Of a stretch of 19,026 nt of DNA, positions 1 to 8,024 are shown one piece after another. The notes under the pieces are model-generated. The model saw nothing but the letters and a program-made list of their open reading frames with translations. It did not search any database and was not told where the DNA came from. Position 1 is the first letter of the stretch, and each line of letters begins with the position of its first letter. Source of the DNA: REEB470 sp032117095 (GTDB lineage Bacteria; Bacillota; Bacilli; Paenibacillales; YIM-B00363); NCBI GenBank assembly GCA_032117095.1, contig JAULZZ010000136.1:1-19026 (forward strand). Reading direction: 5' to 3'. A program made the translations under genes and the position numbers.

Positions 1-1672
1 CACTGATGTTGAATGCGCCATTGTCTGTACTGCCATCGCCTGCAACGAGTGTATAGGTAAACGTGCTGTTTGCATCCACATCTGTACCAGACAACGTACC
101 GACTGTCGCATCGCTCCCTGCATTTTCTGCGATCGAGTTGGTGTTGAGTGTAACGTCTGTCGGGGCTTCATTGACATTCGTCACGGTGATTGTGAATGAT
201 TTCGCATACGTCAATCCGCCGTTGTCCGTCACTTGCAGACGAATACTATAGCTGGATTTCGTCTCATAATTAAATGAGCTACTCGCACGTAGCGTGGTGC
301 CACTGATGTTGAATGCGCCATTGTCTGTACTGCCATCGCCTGCAACGAGTGTATAGGTAAACGTGCTGTTTGCATCCACATCTGTACCAGACAACGTACC
401 GACGGTCGCATCGCTCCCTGCATTTTCTGCGATCGAGTTGGTGTTGAGTGTAACGTCTGTCGGGGGTTCATTGACATCTGTCACGGTGATTGTGAATGAT
501 TTCGCATACGTCAATCCGCCGTTGTCCGTCACTTGCATACGGACACTATAGCTGGATTTCGTCTCAAAATCAAAGGAACTGTTCGCTCGCAATGCGTTGC
601 CACTGATATTGAACGACGCATTGTCTGTACTGCCGTCGCCCGCAACGAGTGCATACGTGAACGTGCTACTATCCGCATCAGTTGCAGTCAACGTACCGAC
701 GGTTGCATTGACCCCTGCATTTTCGGCGATCGTGGTTGCGCTGAGTGTGATGTCTGTCGGTGCATTGTCATTGACATTTGTTACCGTGATCGTAAAATCT
801 TTCGCATACGTCAATCCTGGATTGCCGTTGTCCGTCACTTGCACACGGATACTATAGCTAGATTTCGTCTCAAAATCAAAGGAGCTATTCGCACGTAGCA
901 TGTTGCCACTGATGTTGAATGCGCCATTGTCCGTGTCCCCTGTTCCCGCAACGAGTGCATAGGCAAAGGTGCTTCCGGCGTCCACATCTGTACCCGATAA
1001 CATACCGACGGTCGCATCGTTCCCTGCATTTTCGGCGATCGTAGTTGCACTGAGTGTAATGTCTGTCGGTGCTTCATTGACATTCGTCACGGTGATCGTA
1101 AACACTTGCGCGTATTTTAAGCTCCCATTCTCGGTCACTTCTAAGCGTATGCTTCTGGTCGCTTGTGTCTCACGGTCAAATGAAACAACACTACGCAATT
1201 CATTGCCATTGGTGATACTAAATTGTGCATTGTTCGTGGATCCGTCCCCTGCCACCAACGCATACGTGTACGAGGAGTTGCTTGCGTCCGGATCCGTAGC
1301 CCCGATCGTACCAATCAAGGAGTTGATCGTCGCATTTTCTGCGATGGTCGTTCCACTGAGTGTAATCGCTGTCGGATTTTCATTGACATTCGTCACGGTA
1401 ATTGTGAAAGATTTCGCATACGTCAATCCGCCGTTGTCCGTCACTTGCACACGGACACTATAACTGGATTTCGTCTCAAAATCTAAGGAGCTGTTCGCAC
1501 GTAGCGTGGTGCCACTGATGTTGAACGCGGCATTGTCTGTACTGCCATCGCCTGCAACGAGTGCATACGTGAACGTACTTCCTGTATCCGTATCCGTTGC
1601 AGTCAACGTACCAACGGTTGCATTGCTTCCTGCGTTTTCGGCGATCGTGGCGGAAGACAACATAATATTCGT
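1..1672 (-). repeat. Tandem cadherin-like modules, ~300-306 bp period
   Basis: Five complete modules and one partial module lie in tandem within the SLH protein. Reading from the N-terminal side the approximate boundaries are 1672-1384, 1383-1080, 1079-774, 773-474, 473-174 and 173-1. Periods are 300, 300, 306, 303 and 303 bp, always a multiple of three, so the frame is preserved. Positions 1-240 and 301-540 differ at only about five bases, whereas the module at 1383-1080 is clearly diverged. The longer 306-bp module carries an extra NP before GLTY. Confidence 0.92.
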
Positions 1673-3031
1673 TGGCGGATTGTTCACCGGCGTTGTAGAT
1701 CCCCCAGAACTTCCTCCCCCACTGACTGGTGTTGGTGCTGGCGCCACAGGCGCTACGACGACTGCGGGTGGTTCTGCCGGTTTGTCTACTGGTTTTGTTC
1801 CAGTCAACTGCGCCGTACTCTCTGTCGCTTTTGTCCCTTCGATTGGTTTACTGATCACGCCGTTGTTTTCGATCTTCACGACGGCATCGGTCTTCATTTC
1901 TTTTATGATGGCATCTTTCTCGTTCTTAATAATCGTTTGTTGTGCTGTTTCATTGACTTTGAGCGTCTCAATCTCTGTCTTCGGATTGGCAACGATCGTA
2001 TTGTCTTTGCCATCAGCGACTACCGTGCTAAGTTTCCCATCCAAAATGACGGTTTGCTTTGTCGCCGTTTGTTCTACGACGATTGGCAATGCCGTGTCTG
2101 CTTTGGCAACGATGCGGACTTCCCCACCGGGCGTATTTCCTACGACAACCCCTTCTTTGTACGTGCCTCCATTAAAATATACACTGTCTTTTCCCCCACC
2201 ACGGACGATGACTTTTTTATCCACGGTAAGGTTGTTCAATGTGACGGTTCCTTTGCCGACCTCCTCAGAAATCGTCAACGTGCCTGTAATGTGGAGATTT
2301 TGCAACACAACGCCGTCAGATGTGATAACAACATCACGTGCCACCGTTTCTTTCCCGGTTTCTGGGCCATACGTACCTGCTTTGTCGTACACCGTGGTGA
2401 TGGTCGCTTGGGGCAATCCACGATCTAACGAAGCGATCGCTTCCGCACGTGTCAACAAAGATTTGGGCTTGAACGTATCATCCGGGTATCCTTTCATCAG
2501 CCCTTCCCGCACGACAGCACCGATGGCTCCTCTACTCCAATCATCAATCGTTTGTTGATCCACAAACATCTCTGCCACTGCGGGATCCAACGTCAACTTT
2601 TTCAGTCGTACGAATACGACTGCGACTTCTTGGCGTGAAATGGCGTCATTCGGACGAATCGTGCCGTCTTCATACCCCGTAATGTATCCCGCAGCCGACG
2701 CTTTGCGCACCTCCGCAAAAAACCAGTCGCTTTCCTGCACATCAGAATATCCGATGTCTTGTTCTTTGACAAAAGCGAAAGATTTGTTAATTAATTTCAT
2801 AAATTCCGCGCGTGTCACTTTTCCGTCAGGACGAAACGTCCCATCTGGATACCCTCCTGCGAGCCCACGATCGATCCACCGTTGGATGACGTCATTCCCC
2901 CAGTGCCCCTCCAAATCCGTCGACTTCGCTGCGACTTGCATCGGTACCGTCGCCATGAGCATGGCGAACAACGTCACGATCGCCAATAGACGACTCTGCG
3001 GACGCGTGTACTTTCGGCTACTACTTGGCAT
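1..3031 (-). CDS. SLH-domain surface protein with cadherin-like repeat array (partial, C-terminus beyond window)
   Basis: An open frame runs from an ATG at 3031 to the window edge without a stop (about 1010 codons). An AGAGGGG ribosome site precedes the ATG. Residues 1-35 form a signal peptide (basic start, hydrophobic core LLAIVTLFAMLMATV, probable cleavage after VAA). Three S-layer homology domains follow at about 37-85, 93-145 and 155-205, with motifs such as GYPDGTFRPDGKVTRAEF, GYEDGTIRPNDAISRQE and GYPDDTFKPKSLLTRAEA. SLH triplets bind secondary cell-wall polymer, so the protein should be anchored on the cell surface. Residues about 210-400 are beta-rich and repetitive, resembling the right-handed beta-helix regions of other SLH proteins. 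A Pro-rich and Gly/Ser linker (about 405-452) leads into cadherin-like modules of 100-102 residues with TIAENA, TDxD, FDFETKSSYS, VTDNG and FTITVTNVNE motifs typical of Ca2+-binding cadherin repeats. An adhesion or cell-cell contact role is inference. The domain calls are firm. Confidence 0.93.
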   Translation of the reverse strand, partial: MPSSSRKYTRPQSRLLAIVTLFAMLMATVPMQVAAKSTDLEGHWGNDVIQRWIDRGLAGGYPDGTFRPDGKVTRAEFMKLINKSFAFVKEQDIGYSDVQESDWFFAEVRKASAAGYITGYEDGTIRPNDAISRQEVAVVFVRLKKLTLDPAVAEMFVDQQTIDDWSRGAIGAVVREGLMKGYPDDTFKPKSLLTRAEAIASLDRGLPQATITTVYDKAGTYGPETGKETVARDVVITSDGVVLQNLHITGTLTISEEVGKGTVTLNNLTVDKKVIVRGGGKDSVYFNGGTYKEGVVVGNTPGGEVRIVAKADTALPIVVEQTATKQTVILDGKLSTVVADGKDNTIVANPKTEIETLKVNETAQQTIIKNEKDAIIKEMKTDAVVKIENNGVISKPIEGTKATESTAQLTGTKPVDKPAEPPAVVVAPVAPAPTPVSGGGSSGGSTTPVNNPPTNIMLSSATIAENAGSNATVGTLTATDTDTGSTFTYALVAGDGSTDNAAFNISGTTLRANSSLDFETKSSYSVRVQVTDNGGLTYAKSFTITVTNVNENPTAITLSGTTIAENATINSLIGTIGATDPDASNSSYTYALVAGDGSTNNAQFSITNGNELRSVVSFDRETQATRSIRLEVTENGSLKYAQVFTITVTNVNEAPTDITLSATTIAENAGNDATVGMLSGTDVDAGSTFAYALVAGTGDTDNGAFNISGNMLRANSSFDFETKSSYSIRVQVTDNGNPGLTYAKDFTITVTNVNDNAPTDITLSATTIAENAGVNATVGTLTATDADSSTFTYALVAGDGSTDNASFNISGNALRANSSFDFETKSSYSVRMQVTDNGGLTYAKSFTITVTDVNEPPTDVTLNTNSIAENAGSDATVGTLSGTDVDANSTFTYTLVAGDGSTDNGAFNISGTTLRASSSFNYETKSSYSIRLQVTDNGGLTYAKSFTITVTNVNEAPTDVTLNTNSIAENAGSDATVGTLSGTDVDANSTFTYTLVAGDGSTDNGAFNIS

Positions 3032-3080
3032 GATTTTTCCCCTCTTCACGATAGAATCTGACGATTTTCGAACACTGTCC

Positions 3081-3110
3081 ATTCTATCACTAGACGAAAA
3101 TTTAAGTCAA
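3081..3110 (-). promoter_or_regulatory. Sigma-A-type promoter of the SLH protein gene
   Basis: On the minus strand a TTGACT -35 box (3110-3105) is followed after 18 bp by a TAGAAT -10 box (3086-3081). This would start transcription near 3075 and give a leader of about 44 nt before the ATG at 3031. Confidence 0.65.
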
Positions 3111-3190
3111 GTCTTTCCCTTGTCTTAATCAATGTATTATGCGCTACTATTTTTACAGATTCCCCCTATGCAAACTCGGACTCCCGCATG

Positions 3191-3236
3191 AAAAACCCGT
3201 ATGAGATTAAGCCGACGGCTCTCTCTTATACGGGTT
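3191..3236 (-). terminator. Intrinsic terminator downstream of gerE
   Basis: The minus strand reads AACCCGTATAAGAGA, then an inner GCCGTCGGC mini-hairpin, then TCTCATACGGGTT followed by a T run. This long stem sits about 35 nt past the gerE stop and upstream of the SLH gene promoter, separating the two units. Confidence 0.8.
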
Positions 3237-3270
3237 CATACACAACAAAATGCCCATGCCGTTTCCGATG

Positions 3271-3495
3271 CTAAATTTTCAACTCTTCTAACCGAATCAA
3301 CTCGACAACGGCTTGCGATCGCCCTTTAACCTGTAACTTCTGCATCACATTTGAAATGTGATTGCGAACCGTTTTTTCGCTAATGAACAGTTGTGCAGCG
3401 ATTTCTTTGGTCGTTTTGTTTTGGACCAATAACTCGAACACTTCTCGTTCGCGATTGGATAGAAAGCGGCGGAACTTTTGTGGTGTATCCGACAC
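3271..3495 (-). CDS. gerE: GerE-type LuxR-family transcription regulator of late sporulation
   Basis: The product is 74 residues, the length I recall for Bacillus GerE, and almost entirely a LuxR-type helix-turn-helix. The stretches SNREREVFELLVQNKTTKEI, LFISEKTVRNHIS and KLQVKGRSQAVVEL match the family closely. GerE works in the mother cell with sigma-K to switch spore-coat genes. The start is the GTG at 3495, preceded by GGAGGGGGGAGG. The open frame can be extended to an ATG at 3669, but the added residues look like intergenic sequence and cross the preceding terminator. No receiver domain is present, as expected. The gene is monocistronic, with terminators on both sides and a sigma-K-like promoter upstream. 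Confidence 0.93.
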   Translation of the reverse strand: MSDTPQKFRRFLSNREREVFELLVQNKTTKEIAAQLFISEKTVRNHISNVMQKLQVKGRSQAVVELIRLEELKI

Positions 3496-3557
3496 GTGCC
3501 TCCCCCCTCCCTGCCTACCTACGAAGTCCAACGAAGGGCTAGGGAAACCGTCATCCC

Positions 3558-3585
3558 ATCTTATGTACTTTGTCAAATTGACGTG
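3558..3585 (-). promoter_or_regulatory. Candidate sigma-K promoter of gerE
   Basis: On the minus strand CAC (3585-3583) is followed after 17 bp by CATAAGAT (3565-3558). This fits the sigma-K pattern of AC, about 16-17 bp, then CATAnnnT. It lies about 60 nt upstream of the GTG. GerE is a known late mother-cell product, so the match makes sense, but the motif is short. Confidence 0.45.
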
Positions 3586-3610
3586 AGAATACAAGAAAAA
3601 TTGGGCAGTC

Positions 3611-3641
3611 AAAAAAAGAAAGAGAGCTGCTGCTCCCTTTC
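3611..3641 (-). terminator. Intrinsic terminator of the sporulation lipoprotein gene
   Basis: The minus strand carries a 10-bp stem, GAAAGGGAGC / GCTCTCTTTC (one G-T pair), with an AGCA loop and a run of seven T. It lies 9 nt past the TAA-side end of the lipoprotein gene, in the gap before gerE. Confidence 0.9.
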
Positions 3642-3650
3642 TCTGTTTCG

Positions 3651-4244
3651 CTACCTCATTAACGGCCACAATGGTCGTTGCGGTTCAGCGGACGTGCGAA
3701 ACACATTTTCAACGTACTGATTGAATTGTTGCATGAGCGCAGGGGAAGGACGACGGTTCGGTGTAAATCGATCCCCGTACAAACTCAGTTGCTCAAAAGC
3801 GTTACGGTTCGTACTGATATACACGTTTTGTACATGAGGGGCGTACTGGCGCACGTGTTGTACGATCGACTTCCGCATATTCTGAGGAACTTGCAACGGA
3901 CGCATGCGGTTTTGCATGGACATGCGATCGGTCATCCGTGGGCGCAACGTTGTCGTGCGGTCTTCATCGTTCAAGGCGACATACGCATTGGTATCCCCAA
4001 TAAGGACATACGCCCGAGCGACACCTGTAGATCGTTCAATGGCTTGCGACGCTTTGCGTTCCGCATAGATTGAACGATTGTTGTGCATCATTGTTTGCGC
4101 ACGATTCCCCGCGCGAGAAAACGATTGCACACCGTCCGTTGTCGCTTTTGAGCGCATCCCCTCATCGTTCCCAGCATTGCTACACGCGACGAGAGACAGC
4201 AACATTGCCCCGACCATTACGATTCGTATGCCATCATGACGCAT
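3651..4244 (-). CDS. YhcN/YlaJ-type sporulation lipoprotein
   Basis: The product is 197 residues starting at the ATG at 4244, preceded by GGAGTG at 6 nt. An upstream ATG at 4280 in the same frame has no comparable ribosome site. Residues 1-21 form a short lipoprotein signal ending in the lipobox LVAC (Cys21 lipidated). The body has the features of YhcN/YlaJ spore lipoproteins: AERKASQAIERSTGVARAYV, then IGDTNAYVALN, and a later QYAPHVQNVYISTN segment. Family members sit in spore membranes and influence germination or outgrowth; the exact role here is not visible. It is followed by its own terminator. Assignment rests on pattern recognition of the family. Confidence 0.82.
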   Translation of the reverse strand: MRHDGIRIVMVGAMLLSLVACSNAGNDEGMRSKATTDGVQSFSRAGNRAQTMMHNNRSIYAERKASQAIERSTGVARAYVLIGDTNAYVALNDEDRTTTLRPRMTDRMSMQNRMRPLQVPQNMRKSIVQHVRQYAPHVQNVYISTNRNAFEQLSLYGDRFTPNRRPSPALMQQFNQYVENVFRTSAEPQRPLWPLMR

Positions 4245-4282
4245 GCGGTTCACTCCATTCACATCGGTTTGGGGGAACACCG

Positions 4283-4314
4283 ATACTTTGCACCAGACAC
4301 GGCGTCTCTATGCA
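4283..4314 (-). promoter_or_regulatory. Possible forespore (sigma-F/G-like) promoter
   Basis: Minus strand TGCATA (4314-4309), an 18-bp gap, then CAAAGTAT (4290-4283). The -35 fits the sigma-G consensus TGmATA; the -10 departs from CATwmTA at two positions. It is upstream of a spore lipoprotein gene, which is the only context support. Confidence 0.3.
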
Positions 4315-4505
4315 GACAAATGTGCCCATTCCGCTTGTCTTCTGCCGAAATGTTAGATTTTTCAAAGAAAATCATGTGAACATGCGCGACGCAGTGGAAC
4401 ACGATGCCTGTTTTTTACGCTCGTCCGTAAGCGCGGTAACCTAGCAAAGTGCACTCATTTACGGTATGCTGTTGCGTAATCTCTCGTAGAAAGGTAAGAT
4501 GGAAC

Positions 4506-4736
4506 ATGGAACATGACATACACCAACTCAAAGAACAACTGTATTTGCTTACCCGTGAACTATTGGCATCCTGTCGCTATTGTACGACCGTCTCATCGGA
4601 TATCCATGCGGTGTCTCCTGTTCCATGCACCAAATGGTCGGGTTCTTCTTTTCCTGTTTTTGTCAACGTCGTAACATGCTTGTCTTGTGGTGAATACAAC
4701 CAGTCGCCTGCACCGACGAACACATTGCGTTCCTAA
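4506..4736 (+). CDS. Small Cys-rich protein, unknown function
   Basis: The product is 76 residues, not recognised. The chosen ATG at 4506 has AAAGG 11 nt upstream; an in-frame ATG at 4449 lacks a ribosome site. Residues 1-22 are predicted helical (HQLKEQLYLLTRELLAS). Then come C23-R-Y-C26, C41 and C58-L-S-C61, so two CxxC pairs are spaced about 30 residues apart as in a small zinc ribbon. No signal peptide or membrane segment is present. It sits 94 bp before psd on the same strand and could share its transcript. It could also be a chance frame, but the paired CxxC motifs argue for a real gene. Confidence 0.5.
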   Translation: MEHDIHQLKEQLYLLTRELLASCRYCTTVSSDIHAVSPVPCTKWSGSSFPVFVNVVTCLSCGEYNQSPAPTNTLRS

Positions 4737-4830
4737 TCAATCTTCATACACGCTTGTTCTTCTCCACCAATATGCACGGTTTCATTGAATATCTCGTCGT
4801 TTTATTCCATCAAAGGAGCGTTTCACATTC

Positions 4831-5637
4831 ATGTGGAATACCGTATTCCGTGTGCTGACCCAACTCACTGCTCGCCCTTCGTTATCCCGTCTTTCCGGCA
4901 CGATCGCCCGTAGTGCATGGAGTCGTCGACTCATCCCCTTGTTTATTCGGACATATCGCATCGATGCCCAAGAAGCCGCCTTTCCCCTCAGCACATATAA
5001 CAGTTTACATGCCTTTTTTACACGCACGTTGCGCCCTGGTGCACGCCCCATTTCTGCGGATCCGCTGGCCGTCATCAGTCCGGTGGATGGCATCGTCTCC
5101 GCCTGTGGGCGAATTACGAAGGACGCTACATTTGTGGTGAAAGGGCAACATTACACCGTAGCCCAGTTGCTCGACGACAGTACGGAAGCGAGTGCCTACG
5201 CAGACGGGGGCTATGCAGTCATTTATCTGAGTCCTGCCCATTATCATCGGATACACGCCCCCTTGAGTGCCCCAGTGCGCCATTTTCGCACGATAAAAGG
5301 CGCCGTGTATCCTGTGCACCAATGGAGCATGCGCCACATGCCCCGTGTATTGTCGAAAAATACGCGCACGATCACTTCTTTCGTGGGGGTAGCAGGTGCT
5401 TCTTTTGCACTCGTAAAAGTTGGGGCGTTGAACGTGGCTGCAATCCCCTACACACAACATGGGCATCGTCCGCCTGCACATGTCACCAAAGGCGAAGATT
5501 TGGCGTATTTTACGTTTGGTTCGACCGTCGTATGGCTGTGGAGCGCAGAGGCAATGCGGCCGACTGCGGCATGCACCCCAGGTCACGCCGTGCGCATGGG
5601 AGAGTGCATCGGCGTACTCTGCACACCTCATCGCTAA
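4831..5637 (+). CDS. psd: Phosphatidylserine decarboxylase proenzyme
   Basis: The product is 268 residues, close to Bacillus Psd in length. It decarboxylates phosphatidylserine to phosphatidylethanolamine at the membrane. Visible family marks are the N-terminal RxxIPxFIRTYxID block, SPVDG (Asp86), the PAHYHRIHAP block (His139 and His142), PVHQWSMRH, and the self-cleavage motif FGST with Ser231, which becomes the pyruvoyl group. Cleavage would leave an alpha chain of about 38 residues. The D-H-S triad expected for self-processing is intact. The ribosome site AAAGGAG lies 12 nt before the ATG, somewhat far. No phosphatidylserine synthase gene is visible alongside. Confidence 0.93.
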   Translation: MWNTVFRVLTQLTARPSLSRLSGTIARSAWSRRLIPLFIRTYRIDAQEAAFPLSTYNSLHAFFTRTLRPGARPISADPLAVISPVDGIVSACGRITKDATFVVKGQHYTVAQLLDDSTEASAYADGGYAVIYLSPAHYHRIHAPLSAPVRHFRTIKGAVYPVHQWSMRHMPRVLSKNTRTITSFVGVAGASFALVKVGALNVAAIPYTQHGHRPPAHVTKGEDLAYFTFGSTVVWLWSAEAMRPTAACTPGHAVRMGECIGVLCTPHR

Positions 5638-5940
5638 ACAAGGATTAAAAAACCCATCGATGCAGAGGAGGGCGCCTCTATAAAATCCATCTCACGCATA
5701 AACATGCGCAAAAAATCATTTGTTTACGGCAAGGTGATTTTTTACAAATTGATTTGTAGCGGGGTACTTAGAGGGCTCCCTTTTATTGAGAAAACAAAGG
5801 GATTTCTAACCAAATCACTGTATGCAAATCGTATTGCGTATCAAGCGTGATTTTTTACGGCGATGCCCTCTTTATGTCACACTCACTGCTTCTTTTTCCA
5901 AAAAATACTATACAACCGACCAATGAAAGGGGTTTTCTCC
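5638..5940 (+). other. 303-bp non-coding leader/intergenic region
   Basis: No gene is seen here. The stretch is AT-richer than its surroundings. It contains GTGATTTTTTAC twice (5734-5745 and 5847-5858) and a hairpin TCCCTTT...AAAGGGA (about 5777-5802) that could be a weak psd terminator. No T-box, S-box or lysine-type motif is recognised upstream of the aminotransferase. The ribosome site AAAGGGG at its end serves the ATG at 5941. Confidence 0.6.
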
Positions 5941-7236
5941 ATGAATGAACAAGCACGCCAGCTCAACGATACGCTATGTGCCGCACAGCCATCCCTCTAT
6001 GAAAGTTTATCTGCGCTAGGAAAAGCAATCTATTTTCCAAAGGTAGGTATCTTAAACCAATCTGCGGAAGCCAAAAAACGCGCACATACATACAACGCCA
6101 CGATCGGGATCGCCGTAGAAGAAGGCGTGCCGATGCATCTTGACGTATTACAACAGCCTCTGTCTGCCTATGACCCTGCAGATTTGTATCCGTATGCCCC
6201 CCCAGAAGGAAAACCAGCGTTACGCCAAGCATGGCGTACAAAATTACTCACCGAAAATCCTACCTTGCAGCACGTGTCGTTCGGACAACCGATCGTCACT
6301 CACGCCTTAACCCACGGACTCAGCATCGCAGCAGATTTGTTCGTCGAGGCAGAAGATGCCGTGATCATGCCAGATAAAAACTGGGAAAACTATGAACTTA
6401 TTTTTGGCGTTCGTCGGGGGGCATCGCTCGTCACATTTCCCCTATACGATGAACACGATCGGTTCAATGCCCGCGCATTGAAAGAAGCGATTTTGGCCCA
6501 ACAGCCTCGTGGCAAAGCGATCGTGTTGCTCAACTTCCCCAACAACCCGACGGGGTACACGCCGACAGAAGCAGAAGCAGCTGACATTATCGCAGCATTA
6601 GAAGCAGGAGCCCAAGCCGGCATCACCCTCATCGTCCTCATGGACGACGCCTACTTTGGTTTGTTTTATGAAGACTGTATTCAGGAATCTTTGTTCGGAC
6701 GACTCATCGGCATCCATCCGCGCATTTTGCCAATTAAAATTGACGGTGCCACAAAAGAAGAATTTGTCTGGGGCTTTCGTGTAGGATTTATCACGTATGG
6801 AAGCGATAACCCGACGGTCAATGACGTACTCGAACAAAAAACACTCGGCATCATTCGTAGTGTCATCTCGAGTGCTTCTCATCCTTCCCAGACGTTCATC
6901 TTGCAGGCGTTGCAACATCCCCAATTTGCGCAACAACGCACCGAGAAAGTTGCACTGCTGCGTATGCGGGCTCAGCGGGTGAAAGCACTGCTTACCTCGG
7001 GTGCGTATGCGGATGCATGGTCGTTTTATCCTTTCAACTCTGGCTATTTTATGTGCCTAAAATTACGACACGTTCACGCGGAAACATTGCGCCAAACGTT
7101 ACTCGCACAGTATGGCATTGGGACGATTGCACTGGGGGATACCGATTTGCGTATTGCCTTCTCCTGCATTGAAATGGCAGATTTAGCCCCCCTGTTCGAT
7201 CGCATTTATGCATGTGCAAAATCCTTGATGCCCTAA
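5941..7236 (+). CDS. Fold-type I PLP-dependent aminotransferase (class I/II)
   Basis: The product is 431 residues from the ATG at 5941, which has AAAGGGG at 8 nt. An ATG at 5923 is in frame but overlaps this ribosome site. Landmarks of the aspartate-aminotransferase fold are all present: NNPTG (201-205), DDAYFGL from Asp235 with Tyr238, the PLP lysine Lys272 in DGATKEEF, WGFRVGF with Arg280, and a C-terminal DLRIAFS arginine that would bind the substrate carboxylate. The family moves amino groups between amino acids and 2-oxo acids in the cytoplasm. The substrate cannot be named from sequence; the KEEFVWGFRVGF block marks a subgroup I associate with generic aspartate/aromatic-type annotations. 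It appears monocistronic, with long gaps on both sides. Confidence 0.88.
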   Translation: MNEQARQLNDTLCAAQPSLYESLSALGKAIYFPKVGILNQSAEAKKRAHTYNATIGIAVEEGVPMHLDVLQQPLSAYDPADLYPYAPPEGKPALRQAWRTKLLTENPTLQHVSFGQPIVTHALTHGLSIAADLFVEAEDAVIMPDKNWENYELIFGVRRGASLVTFPLYDEHDRFNARALKEAILAQQPRGKAIVLLNFPNNPTGYTPTEAEAADIIAALEAGAQAGITLIVLMDDAYFGLFYEDCIQESLFGRLIGIHPRILPIKIDGATKEEFVWGFRVGFITYGSDNPTVNDVLEQKTLGIIRSVISSASHPSQTFILQALQHPQFAQQRTEKVALLRMRAQRVKALLTSGAYADAWSFYPFNSGYFMCLKLRHVHAETLRQTLLAQYGIGTIALGDTDLRIAFSCIEMADLAPLFDRIYACAKSLMP

Positions 7237-7536
7237 TAATTTTTATTTTCTCCTGTGGTTTTGCGTATACCGTTGCGCACCACAGATAATTTCCAGAAAA
7301 CTGCACCGCCTCCCCTTCATCTTTTTTTTACCAAAGCCGATACTATTCATACGTACAAAAACCGTATCTCCATTACAGGACAAAATACTAACTGGTATCG
7401 CATACTACTAATCCATATTTCACTACATATATACTACCGGTTAAAATGCCTTTTACTTTCTCGAAAAAGGCAACCCTCTGTATATCTGTTTTCGATAAGG
7501 GATGAGTATAAAACCGAAAAAATAGGGGGGGTTTTC
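7237..7536 (+). other. 300-bp non-coding region upstream of cheX
   Basis: No convincing gene is seen, although the cheX frame is open back to 7255 with no ribosome site. It contains an inverted repeat CTGTGGT...ACCACAG (about 7251-7284) that may terminate the aminotransferase transcript, and a hairpin TGCCTTTT...AAAAGGCA (about 7448-7473). The final AGGGGGG (7524-7531) is the cheX ribosome site. No promoter match is good enough to call. Confidence 0.5.
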
Positions 7537-7998
7537 GTGAAATCGAGTTATATCGAACCTTTTTTAGATGCTGCAAGTTTGGTGATCCAGCAATTGGTTG
7601 GTGTCAAACCACTTCCTGGTAAATTCTTTTTAAAAGAAATCATGGGCGTAGATAAGTATGTGTGGATTCACATCGGAATAAAAGGGGAAATTAAGGGAAA
7701 TATTTATTACGGTATCCCTGAAGAAGTTGCCTTGAAGATGGTATCGATCATGATGGGGGGATACGTCATTACGGAGCTAAACGAGTTGGGACATAGTGCC
7801 ATTTCAGAACTTGGCAATATGGTCAGTGGAAACTTCAGTACATTGTTGTATCAGCAAGGCATACACGTCGATATCACGCCACCGAAACTACTCACGCCGA
7901 CGGAACAACTGCAATTTGAATCCCAAAAATTACTGTTGTTGCCGTTGCAAATCGAGGGGATTGGATCGATAGACGTGCAAGTACTGATCACACCATAA
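7537..7998 (+). CDS. cheX: CheX-type CheY-P phosphatase (chemotaxis)
   Basis: The product is 153 residues from a GTG at 7537 that has a GGGGGGG ribosome site at 5 nt; CheX of Thermotoga is of similar size. The CheC/CheX phosphatase signature ExxN is present as E91-L-G-N94 inside ISELGNMVSGNFSTLL, with the preceding IKGNIYYGIPEEVALKMVSIMMG strand-helix unit of the fold. CheX dephosphorylates the response regulator CheY and resets the flagellar motor signal. No other chemotaxis gene is in the window, so the gene is an orphan here. A role on another CheY-like protein is possible. The helicase gene follows 26 bp downstream and may be cotranscribed. Confidence 0.85.
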   Translation: MKSSYIEPFLDAASLVIQQLVGVKPLPGKFFLKEIMGVDKYVWIHIGIKGEIKGNIYYGIPEEVALKMVSIMMGGYVITELNELGHSAISELGNMVSGNFSTLLYQQGIHVDITPPKLLTPTEQLQFESQKLLLLPLQIEGIGSIDVQVLITP

Positions 7999-8024
7999 TT
8001 TCTGGAGAGTAGGGGAATTTTCGT

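Noticed and set aside
1..1672. CRISPR-like array from regular 300-bp repeats
   Set aside because: The repeats are coding, in frame and continuous, with no unique spacers; the same applies to the 12-bp array at 18711-18842.
63..2558. Long plus-strand frames, including a 350-codon frame at 1506-2558
   Set aside because: They are opposite-strand shadows of the repetitive SLH/cadherin gene; the minus frame carries signal peptide, SLH and cadherin motifs.
3271..3669. GerE gene as a 132-residue protein
   Set aside because: The extension crosses the upstream terminator and lacks a ribosome site; the GTG at 3495 has an excellent one and gives the family length of 74.
5005..5631. 208-codon minus-strand frame
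   Set aside because: It lies entirely within psd, which has all catalytic motifs; no family signal on the minus strand.
5641..5690. Intrinsic terminator directly after psd (AGAGG...CCTCT)
   Set aside because: The stem is only 5 bp and no T run follows.
5812..5821. AAATCACTGT match to the core of the dispersed repeat element
   Set aside because: Only about ten bases match; neither the ends nor the hairpins are present, so it is not a fifth copy.
7465..7520. c-di-GMP riboswitch-like string (GGCAACCCT) before cheX
   Set aside because: The rest of the GEMM core and the conserved stems are absent.
7255..7536. N-terminal extension of CheX
   Set aside because: The extra 94 residues resemble no CheX and have no ribosome site; GTG 7537 is preceded by seven G and gives a normal CheX length.
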